Both the position numbers and the translations under genes were made by a program. A stretch of 64,000 nt of DNA, from positions 291,820-355,819 of the forward strand of contig MTMB02000001.1 of assembly GCA_002011085.2 (NCBI GenBank). The letters run 5' to 3'. The stretch is from Candidatus Geothermarchaeum rappei (lineage in GTDB: Archaea > Thermoproteota > Nitrososphaeria > Geothermarchaeales > JDFR-13). How positions within the stretch are numbered: the stretch's first letter is position 1; the number at the start of each line of letters is the position of its first letter. This document shows, one piece after another, positions 30,387 to 40,268 of the stretch. The notes under the pieces are model-generated. The model did not search any database. It saw only the letters and a program-made list of their open reading frames with translations, and was not told the origin of the DNA.

Positions 30387-31595
30387 ATGAGGAAGGTCCC
30401 CATTTTAGCAGCTATACTTATTGTAATATTCCTGATACCTCATTCAGCAGTCTATTCATGGTGGGATGTAGGGCATAAGACACTGGCCACTAAAGCAATC
30501 GACTACCTACCAGGTAAGTGGAAGACATTTTTCCGTCACTATGAATACTTTATTCAAGAGACCTGTGTCTGGCCAGATACGGTGCTGGCTAGGAAGGCTG
30601 GGGAGAGTTATAACCATTACTATGATAGTGAATATAGTCTGGAGGCACATCTAAAGAACCCGAAATATGGGCGTCTCCCATGGCGTGTGGCAGAGCTTAT
30701 GGAAAACCTCACGTATTACATAGAAAATGAAGACTGGTATAATGTAATTGTTACAGCAGGAGTTTTATCGCATTATCTTGCAGATTCAACCCAGCCATAT
30801 CACTCTACCGTAGACTACAACCCACCTGTAACCAGTAATGTATCAGCACCGGGAGTTAAGCCTAAACATGCATTGGTGGAGGGGACTCATGCAAAGCATA
30901 TAGATGAAGTTATTCCACCTGACTTGAATATCACACCAATCTATATCGAGGATCCTCTGAAATTTATGTTTAATATCATTAATGAGTCATACTCCTTCCT
31001 AGATGAGTTGAACTCCATCGTCCTTGGACAAGATATAACGGATCCCAGTGACGATAGAGACTGGCCTGAGCTGAAGCCATTGCTTGAGAACAGGAGTATA
31101 CGGGCTATATGGCTGATTTCAAGCATGTGGTACACAGCTATTGTAGACGCTGACGCCGTTGATAAGGCGCCTGACCCCACCAAGTTTATGAAGCTACATG
31201 TTTCGGTAAAGGGCCTCGAGGTTCCTGCGACGAAGGGAGGCATGTATGTAACGATAAAAGTTGTTGATGACATAGGGATTCCAGTTGATGTAGATAGCAT
31301 CTCAATCACATTTGGAGATGACAAGCTAACTGCAAAGAGGTTGGACATCGGCCAATACTCTGTTGACATAACCTTCAGCCAACTACTGAAATATTCTGGA
31401 GAAGCCATTACATTTAAGATTGACGTGGGGAAATCTGGGTATGATGGTGCAAGCTATGCAGAGGAATTATCTATACCCGTGTATGAGGAGGAGAAGCCGA
31501 CGCAATTCACTGGAGACATTATGATATACATCGCTGTCCTTCTAGTAATTATAGCGGTGGCGGTAGCCCTGGTATTCCTCCGTAAAAGGAGGTAG
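30387..31595 (+). CDS. Secreted, membrane-anchored zinc-dependent phospholipase C / S1-P1 nuclease-fold protein
   Basis: Mature N-terminus SWWDVGHKTLATKAIDYLP, AGVLSHYLADSTQPYHSTVD, EGTHAKHIDEVI; C-terminal domain plus TM plus FLRKRR. Confidence 0.85.
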   Translation: MRKVPILAAILIVIFLIPHSAVYSWWDVGHKTLATKAIDYLPGKWKTFFRHYEYFIQETCVWPDTVLARKAGESYNHYYDSEYSLEAHLKNPKYGRLPWRVAELMENLTYYIENEDWYNVIVTAGVLSHYLADSTQPYHSTVDYNPPVTSNVSAPGVKPKHALVEGTHAKHIDEVIPPDLNITPIYIEDPLKFMFNIINESYSFLDELNSIVLGQDITDPSDDRDWPELKPLLENRSIRAIWLISSMWYTAIVDADAVDKAPDPTKFMKLHVSVKGLEVPATKGGMYVTIKVVDDIGIPVDVDSISITFGDDKLTAKRLDIGQYSVDITFSQLLKYSGEAITFKIDVGKSGYDGASYAEELSIPVYEEEKPTQFTGDIMIYIAVLLVIIAVAVALVFLRKRR

Positions 31596-31742
31596 CCGAT
31601 ATATTCCCCTCCCTCAAATAATTTTTATATCATTCTTTCTACCTAATGCTAGTATCCCAGCCCTATTTATTCAGGCTGGTGTCTCTATCTCTAATTAGAA
31701 GCTTCTCTGTAATTATTATTTATTGGTGCTTGAGGTGGTTAC

Positions 31743-32921
31743 ATGAGCGAGAAGAATATCTTGGCTATACCTGGGCCCACGATGTTCCATCCCATGGTTC
31801 TTAGGAGCCTTGGAGTAGAGAATATGGGTCATATGTCTAGAGAGTTCGTGGAGATATTTTCAAAGGCTTTGAAGGATCTTAGGAAACTGGTGTATGCAGA
31901 TGACGGTGTACAACCGGTTGTATTAGCCGGATCTGGTACACTTGCTATGGAGGCATCGGTATCCAACTTGATATCCAAAGGAGACAATATTCTAGTCGTG
32001 GTAAACGGATATTTCGGATGGTCTATGAGGGATATCCTAAACAGGTATCCCGTGAATATCGATCTTATCGAGATTAAGTCGCCTGGTGAAGTTGTTGATA
32101 ACAAGAGAATCTTTGAGAAGCTTGATGAGAAAGAGTATTCTATGGTGACGGTGACACATGTAGATACAAGTACGGGTGTAAGGCACCCAATTAAGGAGTT
32201 GGCTGAGGAGGTTAGGGATAGGAAATGTATCCTTGTAGTGGATGGCGTATGTAGTGTCGCTGGTGAAGAGATTAGGATGAGTGAGTGGGGGATAGACGTG
32301 TTATTCACAGGGAGTCAGAAGGCGTTGGGTGTACCGGCTGGCCTAGGTATACTATGGTTGTCTGAAAAGGCTTTGCACAGGCTAAAAGAAACGGAGTCAG
32401 CATTATCGCCGTATTACATGGATCTCAGTAGATGGGTTAAGGTTATGAAGTCATATGAGGAAATGAAGCCAATATATTATGCTACTCCAGCGGTAAACCT
32501 TATATGGGGGCTTTGGAAGTCCCTGGAGATAATCTTTGACGAGGGTTTAGAGAACCGGTTTAGGAGACATAAGATACTTAGTAGGGCTCTGAGAAAAGGC
32601 CTAAAGGCTATTGGACTGGATATAATGGCTAGGGAGGAATACGCCGCCTCTACAATAACCTCTGTATACCTACCTGGAGAAGTGTCTCCATCTGATTTCA
32701 AGCGCGAGATGCTGAGTAGGAATGTGGTAATCGCTGGAGGAATATACCCCGGCCTTAGAGAGAAGTACTTTAGGATAGGTCATATGGGTATAATGGACTT
32801 CAATGACGGTGTAAGTATACTAGCGGCTATAGAGCGGTCGCTCTATGTCCTCGGATATGACTTGGAGCCTGGTGCTGGGTTAAAGGCATACCAGAATATG
32901 CTTTTGTCAGAAGGAGTTTAA
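31743..32921 (+). CDS. Class V aminotransferase (alanine-glyoxylate/serine-pyruvate type)
   Basis: IPGPTMFHPMVLRSLG, GSGTLAMEASVSNLI, VDGVCSVAGEEIRMSEWGIDVLFTGSQKALGVPAGL. Confidence 0.93.
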   Translation: MSEKNILAIPGPTMFHPMVLRSLGVENMGHMSREFVEIFSKALKDLRKLVYADDGVQPVVLAGSGTLAMEASVSNLISKGDNILVVVNGYFGWSMRDILNRYPVNIDLIEIKSPGEVVDNKRIFEKLDEKEYSMVTVTHVDTSTGVRHPIKELAEEVRDRKCILVVDGVCSVAGEEIRMSEWGIDVLFTGSQKALGVPAGLGILWLSEKALHRLKETESALSPYYMDLSRWVKVMKSYEEMKPIYYATPAVNLIWGLWKSLEIIFDEGLENRFRRHKILSRALRKGLKAIGLDIMAREEYAASTITSVYLPGEVSPSDFKREMLSRNVVIAGGIYPGLREKYFRIGHMGIMDFNDGVSILAAIERSLYVLGYDLEPGAGLKAYQNMLLSEGV

Positions 32922-33044
32922 CCTTATATAAACTTCTTTCTCATCCATGTTAATTGATTAGATATTAAATAGTTAAATATACTATAGAAAAATATTTTAT
33001 TCTATTCCTACCACTATGGATGAGATTATCTGGGGGTTTGGCTA

Positions 33045-34895
33045 ATGTTTAAGGGAGGCTATAAAGGGAAGATCTTATTTGTAGACTTATCTAAGAAGGA
33101 GGCCAAGGTTCATGAGCTTAGTGAGGAAGAAGCATATAAATACATTGGTGGAAGCGGACTAGGTGCCTTATATCTAAACCGCCTGTCTGGGCCGGAGACT
33201 GATCCGCTGGGTTCTGACAATCCACTGATCTTCATGACCGGTCCTTTGACAGGCACTAAAGTTCCTCTAAGTGGCCGGCATCAAGTAATTACTAGATCGC
33301 CTTTGACAGGTATCCTTGGTGAAGCTGATGCAGGTGGTTATTGGGGAGCTATGTTGAAGAGAGCTGGGTTCGACGGTGTCATAGTCGCAGGTGCATCTGA
33401 GAAGCCAGTTTATCTATGGGTTCATGATGGTAGTGTGGAGATTAGGGATGCAAGCCATATATGGGGCCTGGATACGTATGAGGCGGATGAGGCTATTAGG
33501 AAGGAGACCGACTCTAAGATGGTGGCTGCGTGTATCGGCCCTGCTGGAGAAAAACGGGTCTTGATAGCGGGGATAATGCATGACGGGAGAGATGCACGGG
33601 CGGCTGCAAGATGTGGTGTAGGTGCGGTTATGGGTAGTAAGAGTCTGAAGGCTATAGCGGTATATGGTGAAGAGCCTATTTCAGTGGCCGATGAAGATGG
33701 GTTGAACAAGTCTCTTAAAGAGATGGGTCCTATAATCGTTAAGGAGGGTAAGGGGCTTGGTAAGTATGGAACAGCTGGTGCAATTGTCACTATTGAGAAG
33801 GTTGGTGACTTACCTGTTAAAAACTGGGTTGAAGGTAAATTTGAAGGCGTGGAGAAGATATCTGGCCAGAAGATGGTGGAGTCGATCTTGACTGGCAGGT
33901 TTTACTGTGCCAGCTGCCTGGTTGGATGTGGTAGAAAAGTCAGGGTTGCGTCAGGTAGATATGCGCCTGTCGATGGAGCGGGGCCTGAATATGAAAGCCT
34001 CGCGATGCTCGGTGCATTGAATCTAGTAGATAATCTGGAGGCTCTTGCAAAGGCGACTGAACTATGCAATAGGTATGGGCTTGACACGATCTCGACTGGG
34101 GCCGTTATCGGCTTCGCTATCGAGGCTTTTGAGAGAGGTCTTCTAACAGAGGAAGACACCAATGGTGTCAAATTAAAATGGGGGGATCCAGATATTGTTA
34201 TAAGGCTTGTCGAGGAAATAGGTGAGGCAAAGGGGCTTGGTAGGCTTCTTGGATTAGGTGTCAAACGAATCTCTGAGAAGTTAGGTGGCCTTGCATGTGA
34301 ACTGGCTATACATGTAAAGGGCCTAGAGTTCCCAGCTCATGACCCAAGGGCTTATAATAGCCTTGGACTTGCCTATGCAACTTCAAATAGAGGGGCTTGC
34401 CATCTACAGGGCTTCACACATGTATTTGAAAGGTCTTTGACGATGCCCGACCTTGGCTTCGACGAGGTTCAAGACAGGTTTGGTATTGAGGGTAAGGGTG
34501 AGCTTGTAGCTAAGCTACAAGATTTAATGTGTCTCTATGACTCCCTGAAAATATGTAAGTTTACACTATTCGCTGGTGTAAAGCTCCGTCATATACTCCA
34601 GTGGTTCAATCTAGTCACGGGGTGGGGCGTCGACTTGGTGCACTTTATGAAGACCGGTGAGCGTATATTTAATCTAAAGAGAATGTACAATGTTAGAATG
34701 GGTATAAGCAGGAAGGATGACACTCTGCCCCCACGTATCCTAACACTTAAGAGGGGTGTGGGAGGAGCCGCTGATAACCTTCCTCCACTTAATTATATGC
34801 TCGCTGACTACTATAGATACCGTGGATGGGATGAGTTCGGTATACCAACAGTTGAGAAGCTTGAAGAGTTGGGGCTGACCAAGGAGTTCCAGTAA
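33045..34895 (+). CDS. aor: Tungsten-dependent aldehyde:ferredoxin oxidoreductase
   Basis: GGSGLGALYLNRL, LTGTKVPLSGRHQVITRSPLTG, GYWGAMLKRAGFDGVIVAG, FYCASCLVGCGR, GPEYESLAMLG, CLYDSLKICKF. Confidence 0.96.
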   Translation: MFKGGYKGKILFVDLSKKEAKVHELSEEEAYKYIGGSGLGALYLNRLSGPETDPLGSDNPLIFMTGPLTGTKVPLSGRHQVITRSPLTGILGEADAGGYWGAMLKRAGFDGVIVAGASEKPVYLWVHDGSVEIRDASHIWGLDTYEADEAIRKETDSKMVAACIGPAGEKRVLIAGIMHDGRDARAAARCGVGAVMGSKSLKAIAVYGEEPISVADEDGLNKSLKEMGPIIVKEGKGLGKYGTAGAIVTIEKVGDLPVKNWVEGKFEGVEKISGQKMVESILTGRFYCASCLVGCGRKVRVASGRYAPVDGAGPEYESLAMLGALNLVDNLEALAKATELCNRYGLDTISTGAVIGFAIEAFERGLLTEEDTNGVKLKWGDPDIVIRLVEEIGEAKGLGRLLGLGVKRISEKLGGLACELAIHVKGLEFPAHDPRAYNSLGLAYATSNRGACHLQGFTHVFERSLTMPDLGFDEVQDRFGIEGKGELVAKLQDLMCLYDSLKICKFTLFAGVKLRHILQWFNLVTGWGVDLVHFMKTGERIFNLKRMYNVRMGISRKDDTLPPRILTLKRGVGGAADNLPPLNYMLADYYRYRGWDEFGIPTVEKLEELGLTKEFQ

Positions 34896-34974
34896 ACAAA
34901 CTCCCTTAATCTATTTTTATCTGGTTATGTAGCTTTTAAATACCATTTTAAACTATTTTTTATCCTATTAGGAG

Positions 34975-35244
34975 ATGAGGCTTTTAATAAGGTACTTCCA
35001 GCCTTATGACCAGCTCGTGGGGCTGAAGGAAGAGTCTCTAGATGTGCCCGACGACGCCACTACCAGGGATCTACTTAGAATACTGGTTAACCGCCACCCC
35101 CGCCTTGCGGACTACATATCATTTGATAGTGATGAAAAGCAGATGCGTAGACTGGTTGTTGTACAGAGGGATGAATTCTTGAAGCTTGAAGATAGGTTGG
35201 CAGAGGATGAAGTTCTAATATTATATCCGATATCAGGTGGATAA
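34975..35244 (+). CDS. MoaD/ThiS-family ubiquitin-like sulfur carrier protein
   Basis: About 89 aa beta-grasp-like ORF ending in LILYPISGG (C-terminal GG), directly downstream of AOR. Confidence 0.88.
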   Translation: MRLLIRYFQPYDQLVGLKEESLDVPDDATTRDLLRILVNRHPRLADYISFDSDEKQMRRLVVVQRDEFLKLEDRLAEDEVLILYPISGG

Positions 35245-35383
35245 AACGAGGAATATCCACTTATTTAATTTTCATCTGTTGTATATATATAAAATTTTAC
35301 TGGGTTAATAAGATTAATAAGAAACAGCAATCAATAATATATATGTTTTGCTAATATTTTTTATAATTCCTTCTTAACAGGTA

Positions 35384-36160
35384 GTGGGGGAGACGTCTAT
35401 GGGATTTGTTTTTAAGAGTGGGAGGAACCTAGTTGGTTTCGAGATTACTTTATACAACGTACCGGGGTCGTTAAGTACAGCGACGGGTGTCTTTAAACAG
35501 TATAATGTGAACATAGTGTTTATTGAGATGTTTTCAGTCGCCAAAGAAGAGGGTATTCTATTCGTCGTGGGAGACTTTACTGATGTTGAAGTAGATCCAG
35601 ATATGGTTTACAAGGATCTGAAAGACCTGAGAGACTATATCAAAGATGTTAATATAGCACCTACTATAGGAGACATCGTGTACAGCTCAAATATTGTTGT
35701 AAAGGATCTTGGTGGGGTGAGGGCAATAATCTGGAGCCATGCCAATATGAGTGGGTTTATAGAGGGAGTGAGGGAGAAACTTGGCGTAGAGATGGGTGTG
35801 AATTTATTGTTCCACATTGGAAGGGATGTGGGTGAGAAGGTATATGACTATTATATTAAAAAGGCTGGTGTATCAGCTGTTGAAGATGTTGTGTCTGGGT
35901 TGAACGCGGTTATATCAGGGCATAAATGGGGTAAGATAATAGATAGCATGGTTGATGATAAACGAGTTATACTAAGATTTTCCAATCTATGGGAATGCGA
36001 GGTTCTCCATAATAAAGTTAGTGAACCAGCCAGCAACTTCTTCAGAGGTGTATTATGTGGTCTTTTCTCCAGATTTTATGGGAGGGAGGTTGTTGTAAGG
36101 GAGGTTAAGTGTGTAGCTGTAGGAGATAATTATTGTGAATATGTAATTGAGGTAGTTTGA
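35384..36160 (+). CDS. ACT domain - V4R (4-vinyl reductase/hydrocarbon-binding) fusion protein (paralogue A)
   Basis: ACT-like VGFEITLYNVPGSLSTATGVFKQYNVNIVFIE; V4R C-terminal pattern LWECEVLHNKVSEPASNFFRGVLCGLF...VKCVAVGDNYCEYVIEV. Confidence 0.85.
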   Translation: MGETSMGFVFKSGRNLVGFEITLYNVPGSLSTATGVFKQYNVNIVFIEMFSVAKEEGILFVVGDFTDVEVDPDMVYKDLKDLRDYIKDVNIAPTIGDIVYSSNIVVKDLGGVRAIIWSHANMSGFIEGVREKLGVEMGVNLLFHIGRDVGEKVYDYYIKKAGVSAVEDVVSGLNAVISGHKWGKIIDSMVDDKRVILRFSNLWECEVLHNKVSEPASNFFRGVLCGLFSRFYGREVVVREVKCVAVGDNYCEYVIEVV

Positions 36161-36162
36161 CC

Positions 36163-37386
36163 TCATTTCCACACTTTATCAACCACTCTAATAATGTTCT
36201 TCCCTATGGCTTTTGATATCTCCTCCTCTGAATATCCATTTTTAACCATCCACCTGATTATATTAATGAATTGCGACGGGTTCTCTAATCCATCTACATA
36301 ATCGACCATTGGATGACTAGGCCTGTCATCTTTCTTATCTGTGATCGCAAGATACTCCATGAATATCTTATGTAGCCCAACGTGATCCCCGAATATAGTG
36401 TCTGGACCAAAGGCAACATAGTCTATCCCCACCAGGCTCTCGATATACTGGAAGTGCTCCATAACGCTTTCTATAGAGTGTTTAATATGTTTCTTTGTTA
36501 GCGTTGTATGAGGCGCAGCCTCCACACCAAATACGCCGCCTTTTTCAGCCAGTGCATGTATAACTTCATCGGGCTTCATCCTCTTAGTAGGCCATAGGCC
36601 TCGGGCTCCTGCATGTGTTATAAAAACAGGTTCCCTACTATACTCTATAACATCCAGGGATGTCTTATCACCTACATGAGCTAGGTCTATGGCGATACCG
36701 AGTCTATTCATACGGTCGATAAACTCATATCCTAAGTCAGTTAACCCCCTATCATTCTTATCCGCCAACCCAGACCCAAATTCATTACCCCTGCTATATG
36801 TGACTCCAATACATCTAACTCCTAGTCCATAGAGCATATCCACTTTATCTATATCCTCACCGATTCTAGGCGGCCCCTCAAGATGAAGTACGAAAGCTAT
36901 CTTATTCTCCTCATAAGCCCTTTTAATATCCCCTAGGCTCTCTGCAACTACGGCTATCTCCCTATGCCTATTAATATCTGCTTTAATCATCCCAATCTGG
37001 TGTATGACGTTATCCCAGTCCCATGGATCTGGAGACCGTATCAATGCTATTCCATCAAGCATCCCATCAAATACTACATTTAACCCTGAGGCCTTTAGCC
37101 CACGGTATCCGATCCACCATCTACCACTCCTAATATAGGGGATATACTCCTCAGGCTTTTCTGGGAAGACAATCGTGTGGTCATGTAGTGAGATACATAT
37201 ATTCTTCTCTAGGATCCCCTGAACCTCTTCCTCATCCTTTTTACTCAACTGTATTATAGTTGAATCTACCCTATTAACCTCCCTTGCAAGCCTAAACTTT
37301 TTGGAAACCATATTCTCCCCTAGGAAATGCCATGACTCCCTAATCTCCTCTGGCATCATAATCCGCCATCTCCTGTGTAGAGACAA
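36163..37386 (-). CDS. Membrane dipeptidase-like protein (peptidase M19)
   Basis: CISLHDHTIVFP, LHLEGPPRIGEDIDKVDMLYGLGVRCIGVTY, AIDLAHVGDKTSLDVIEYSREPVFITHAGARGL. Confidence 0.9.
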   Translation of the reverse strand: MSLHRRWRIMMPEEIRESWHFLGENMVSKKFRLAREVNRVDSTIIQLSKKDEEEVQGILEKNICISLHDHTIVFPEKPEEYIPYIRSGRWWIGYRGLKASGLNVVFDGMLDGIALIRSPDPWDWDNVIHQIGMIKADINRHREIAVVAESLGDIKRAYEENKIAFVLHLEGPPRIGEDIDKVDMLYGLGVRCIGVTYSRGNEFGSGLADKNDRGLTDLGYEFIDRMNRLGIAIDLAHVGDKTSLDVIEYSREPVFITHAGARGLWPTKRMKPDEVIHALAEKGGVFGVEAAPHTTLTKKHIKHSIESVMEHFQYIESLVGIDYVAFGPDTIFGDHVGLHKIFMEYLAITDKKDDRPSHPMVDYVDGLENPSQFINIIRWMVKNGYSEEEISKAIGKNIIRVVDKVWK

Positions 37387-37437
37387 CTGTAATAAAAATA
37401 GATATATCCTGTTGTCCCTTTATCTCTTTTAAAATCT

Positions 37438-38319
37438 ATGGTGATTACAATGGCTAGTGAGTTTAAAATAGTCAGGTTTTTATATGATGGTGAGGAGGAC
37501 TTAGGTTACCTCATCAACGGATATATAATACCCTTTAAAGAAGTAGGTGGTCTACCTAAATACCTATCATATCCCTTTGCAGGTGACGATGATATCCTTA
37601 GGATATTCTCAGTAGGAGATCTGAGCAACTATAAGGCCCTGCGTATTGAGGATGTAAAGATTGTGAATCCAATTAGGTTCCCAGGTAAAATCGTTTGTGT
37701 AGGTCTAAACTATATGGATCATGTTAAGGAGGGAGGTAGAGAACCGCCCAGGGATATCGTGTTTTTCATGAAACCAAGGACAGCGTTGGCGGGGCCATTT
37801 GACACGATATATGTGCCGCGTATAGTCAAGAAGCTTGACTATGAGGGGGAGCTGGCTGTAGTCATAGGTAAGAGGGGGAGGAATATCCCTGCTGAAGAGG
37901 CATATGAGTATGTATTGGGTTATATGATTATGAACGATGTCTCTGCACGTGACTTCCAGTTTAGCGATGGGCAGTGGACACGTGGAAAGGGCTTCGACGG
38001 GTTTGCACCAATTGGTCCATGGATCGTTCCAAGAGAGTTCATACCCGATCCCCATAACCTCAGTATTAAGACATGGCTTGATGGAGAGCTGCGGCAAGAT
38101 GGTAATACAAGGGATATGATCTTCAAGATTCCAGATATAATTAGAAAGGCTAGTGAGGTAATGACGCTTGAACCAGGTGATATAATATCTACTGGCACGC
38201 CTGCTGGAGTAGGTATATTTGACAAGACAGGGGAGAAACTTATTCAAGATGGTAGCGTGGTTAGGATTGAGATAGAGAAGATAGGGTTTATAGAGAATAG
38301 ATTCCGGTTCGTAGACTAG
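37438..38319 (+). CDS. Fumarylacetoacetate hydrolase-family protein
   Basis: KIVCVGLNYMDHVKE, YEGELAVVIGKRGRNI, NDVSARDFQFSDGQWTRGKGFDGFAPIGPWIV, GDIISTGTPAGVG. Confidence 0.95.
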   Translation: MVITMASEFKIVRFLYDGEEDLGYLINGYIIPFKEVGGLPKYLSYPFAGDDDILRIFSVGDLSNYKALRIEDVKIVNPIRFPGKIVCVGLNYMDHVKEGGREPPRDIVFFMKPRTALAGPFDTIYVPRIVKKLDYEGELAVVIGKRGRNIPAEEAYEYVLGYMIMNDVSARDFQFSDGQWTRGKGFDGFAPIGPWIVPREFIPDPHNLSIKTWLDGELRQDGNTRDMIFKIPDIIRKASEVMTLEPGDIISTGTPAGVGIFDKTGEKLIQDGSVVRIEIEKIGFIENRFRFVD

Positions 38320-39269
38320 CCACAGAGTATCTCCTTTATCCTCTCTATATCAATATTTCTTCCACTCACTACAACAACCGTCTCTCCATCCCCAAATTTA
38401 TCACTGTGCCTCGATAATGCAGCTAACCCCGCTGCACCTGCACCTTCTGTAATAAGCTGGTGATGTTTAATAAGATCCCTAATCGCACCCATAATATCCT
38501 CTTCCTCCACGAGGAGGATCTCATCAACATACTTTCTTATCACGTCGAAGGTAATCGAGTCCTTTTCAATATTTCCATGTAATCCCTCTGCTATAGATGG
38601 CTTCAGCTCAACCTCAACTATCCTACCCGCCTTAAGCGACTCGTACATAACTGGAGATGATGTGCTCTGAACACCATATACCTTAACATCTGGATTTATC
38701 TCCTTTGCTGCAAGAGAGACCCCGGATATAAGTCCTCCTCCACCCACTGGAACCACGATATTATTTACACTTGGTTTATCTCTAAGGATCTCAAGCCCAA
38801 TCGTGCCTTGGCCAAATATTATCTGGGGATCATTATAGGGTGACACGAACGTCATACCATGTTCAACAGCATATTCATGCGCCTTTTTCTCAGCCTTATC
38901 ATAACTCCCCTCAACTATCTTCAGCTCAGCTCCATATCTCTTAATAGCCTCTATCTTTGTCTTAGGAGCATATTCCGGGACAAAGATAACCGCCTTTATT
39001 CCAAATAACATGGATGCATATGCCAATGCCTTACCATGGTTACCTGCTGAGGCAGTTACGACTCCCTTAGACCTCTCCCTCTCTGAGAGGGTAATTATCT
39101 TATTCAACGCTCCTCTAACCTTAAACGACCCTGTAACCTGTAAACTCTCTAGCTTCATAAATACCTTGCCACTAGTGACCCCACTATAATATTCTGAATA
39201 TTCCAAGGGAGTCTTTCTAATATACTGCTGGATCCTATTCTCGGCTCTGATGACATCAAGTAGATTCAT
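38316..39269 (-). CDS. Threonine/serine dehydratase (PLP), no ACT domain
   Basis: KLESLQVTGSFKVRGALNKI, VTASAGNHGKALAYAS, VPVGGGGLISGVSLAAK, TEGAGAAGLAAL. Confidence 0.95.
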   Translation of the reverse strand: MNLLDVIRAENRIQQYIRKTPLEYSEYYSGVTSGKVFMKLESLQVTGSFKVRGALNKIITLSERERSKGVVTASAGNHGKALAYASMLFGIKAVIFVPEYAPKTKIEAIKRYGAELKIVEGSYDKAEKKAHEYAVEHGMTFVSPYNDPQIIFGQGTIGLEILRDKPSVNNIVVPVGGGGLISGVSLAAKEINPDVKVYGVQSTSSPVMYESLKAGRIVEVELKPSIAEGLHGNIEKDSITFDVIRKYVDEILLVEEEDIMGAIRDLIKHHQLITEGAGAAGLAALSRHSDKFGDGETVVVVSGRNIDIERIKEILCG

Positions 39270-39336
39270 AAAATATTGAATTGGCTTGAGACTAAATTAA
39301 TCTGTACTGACCCATGTCCCTAAAGTTTTATTAGAG

Positions 39337-39714
39337 TTGGGTGAGAAGATTAAAAATATGGATATAAAGGATATTCAGAAGATGCAGAAGGAATTTGACC
39401 TCGAGTATTTTCCAAAATTCTGGGAGCTAAGTAGCGTGCAGGACTTCATGGACTCCTTGAAGCACGTCGCCATAGGTCTAGCTGGAGAGGTAGGGGAATT
39501 CTCAAACCTTGTTAAGAAGCTAGATAGGCGCATTATGAACCTAGGGGGAGGGATAGAGGAAGAATATATGGATAGGCTTAGAGACGAGGTTACAGATATT
39601 TTCATCTACGTCCTCATAGCTGCAAACCTCCTTGAGATGAATCTAGATGATGCCTTCCTCAAGAAACTCAAGTATAATAGGGAGAGGTTCCAGGAGTTTA
39701 GGGATAATGATTAG
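39337..39714 (+). CDS. MazG-like nucleotide pyrophosphohydrolase; alternative ATG start at 39358
   Basis: HVAIGLAGEVGEFSNLVKKLDR, EEYMDRLRDEVTDIFIYVLIAANLLEMNL. Confidence 0.88.
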   Translation: MGEKIKNMDIKDIQKMQKEFDLEYFPKFWELSSVQDFMDSLKHVAIGLAGEVGEFSNLVKKLDRRIMNLGGGIEEEYMDRLRDEVTDIFIYVLIAANLLEMNLDDAFLKKLKYNRERFQEFRDND

Positions 39715-39744
39715 AAGTTAAGATATCTGTTGGTGTGTATATAA

Positions 39745-40248
39745 ATGGATTCGTCGATAAAGGTATATCGGATCGAGGCTGATGAAGCTGATAGGTTCGG
39801 TCTCCTAGTGAAGACCATGTGGATGGAAGCTAAGGAAACAGGGAGTCTCCTAGGCTGGTCAGGGGCTACGGATGAGGTTATAGAGGAGCTTACAAGTAAG
39901 GATGTAATTCGGGAGATCCTGGTTCAGAATATGGTTTATGTAGCGGAGATTGAAGGAACGCTTGTCGGCTTCGCCGCGTTGAGACTATTGGATGATGAGG
40001 GTGGGGAGCTGGCGGGTATAATGGTTATGGAGAGATATACTGGTAGAGGAGTAGGCAGTGAATTATTTAGGAATGTTTTGGAGGCCGCTAGGAAGGCTGG
40101 TTTATCTAGGCTTATAGTAAAGACTGAGAGGGATAATATCAGGGCCATCTCCTTCTATAAAAAGATGGGTTTTAAGCTGGTTAAAGAGACTGTTGAGAAG
40201 GTCGCAGATTCAGAAGTAGCCATAGTGATACTCTCTCTCGATCTATAA
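39745..40248 (+). CDS. GNAT-family N-acetyltransferase
   Basis: GELAGIMVMERYTGRGVGSELFRNVLEAARKAGLSRLIVKTERDNIRAISFYKKMGF. Confidence 0.93.
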   Translation: MDSSIKVYRIEADEADRFGLLVKTMWMEAKETGSLLGWSGATDEVIEELTSKDVIREILVQNMVYVAEIEGTLVGFAALRLLDDEGGELAGIMVMERYTGRGVGSELFRNVLEAARKAGLSRLIVKTERDNIRAISFYKKMGFKLVKETVEKVADSEVAIVILSLDL

Positions 40249-40268
40249 GAAAACAGTGTAGGGAGATT

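Noticed and set aside
31659-31681. Hairpin ccagcc-n11-ggctgg as terminator
   Set aside because: 6-bp stem with no downstream poly-T; archaeal termination does not need hairpins, so not supportable
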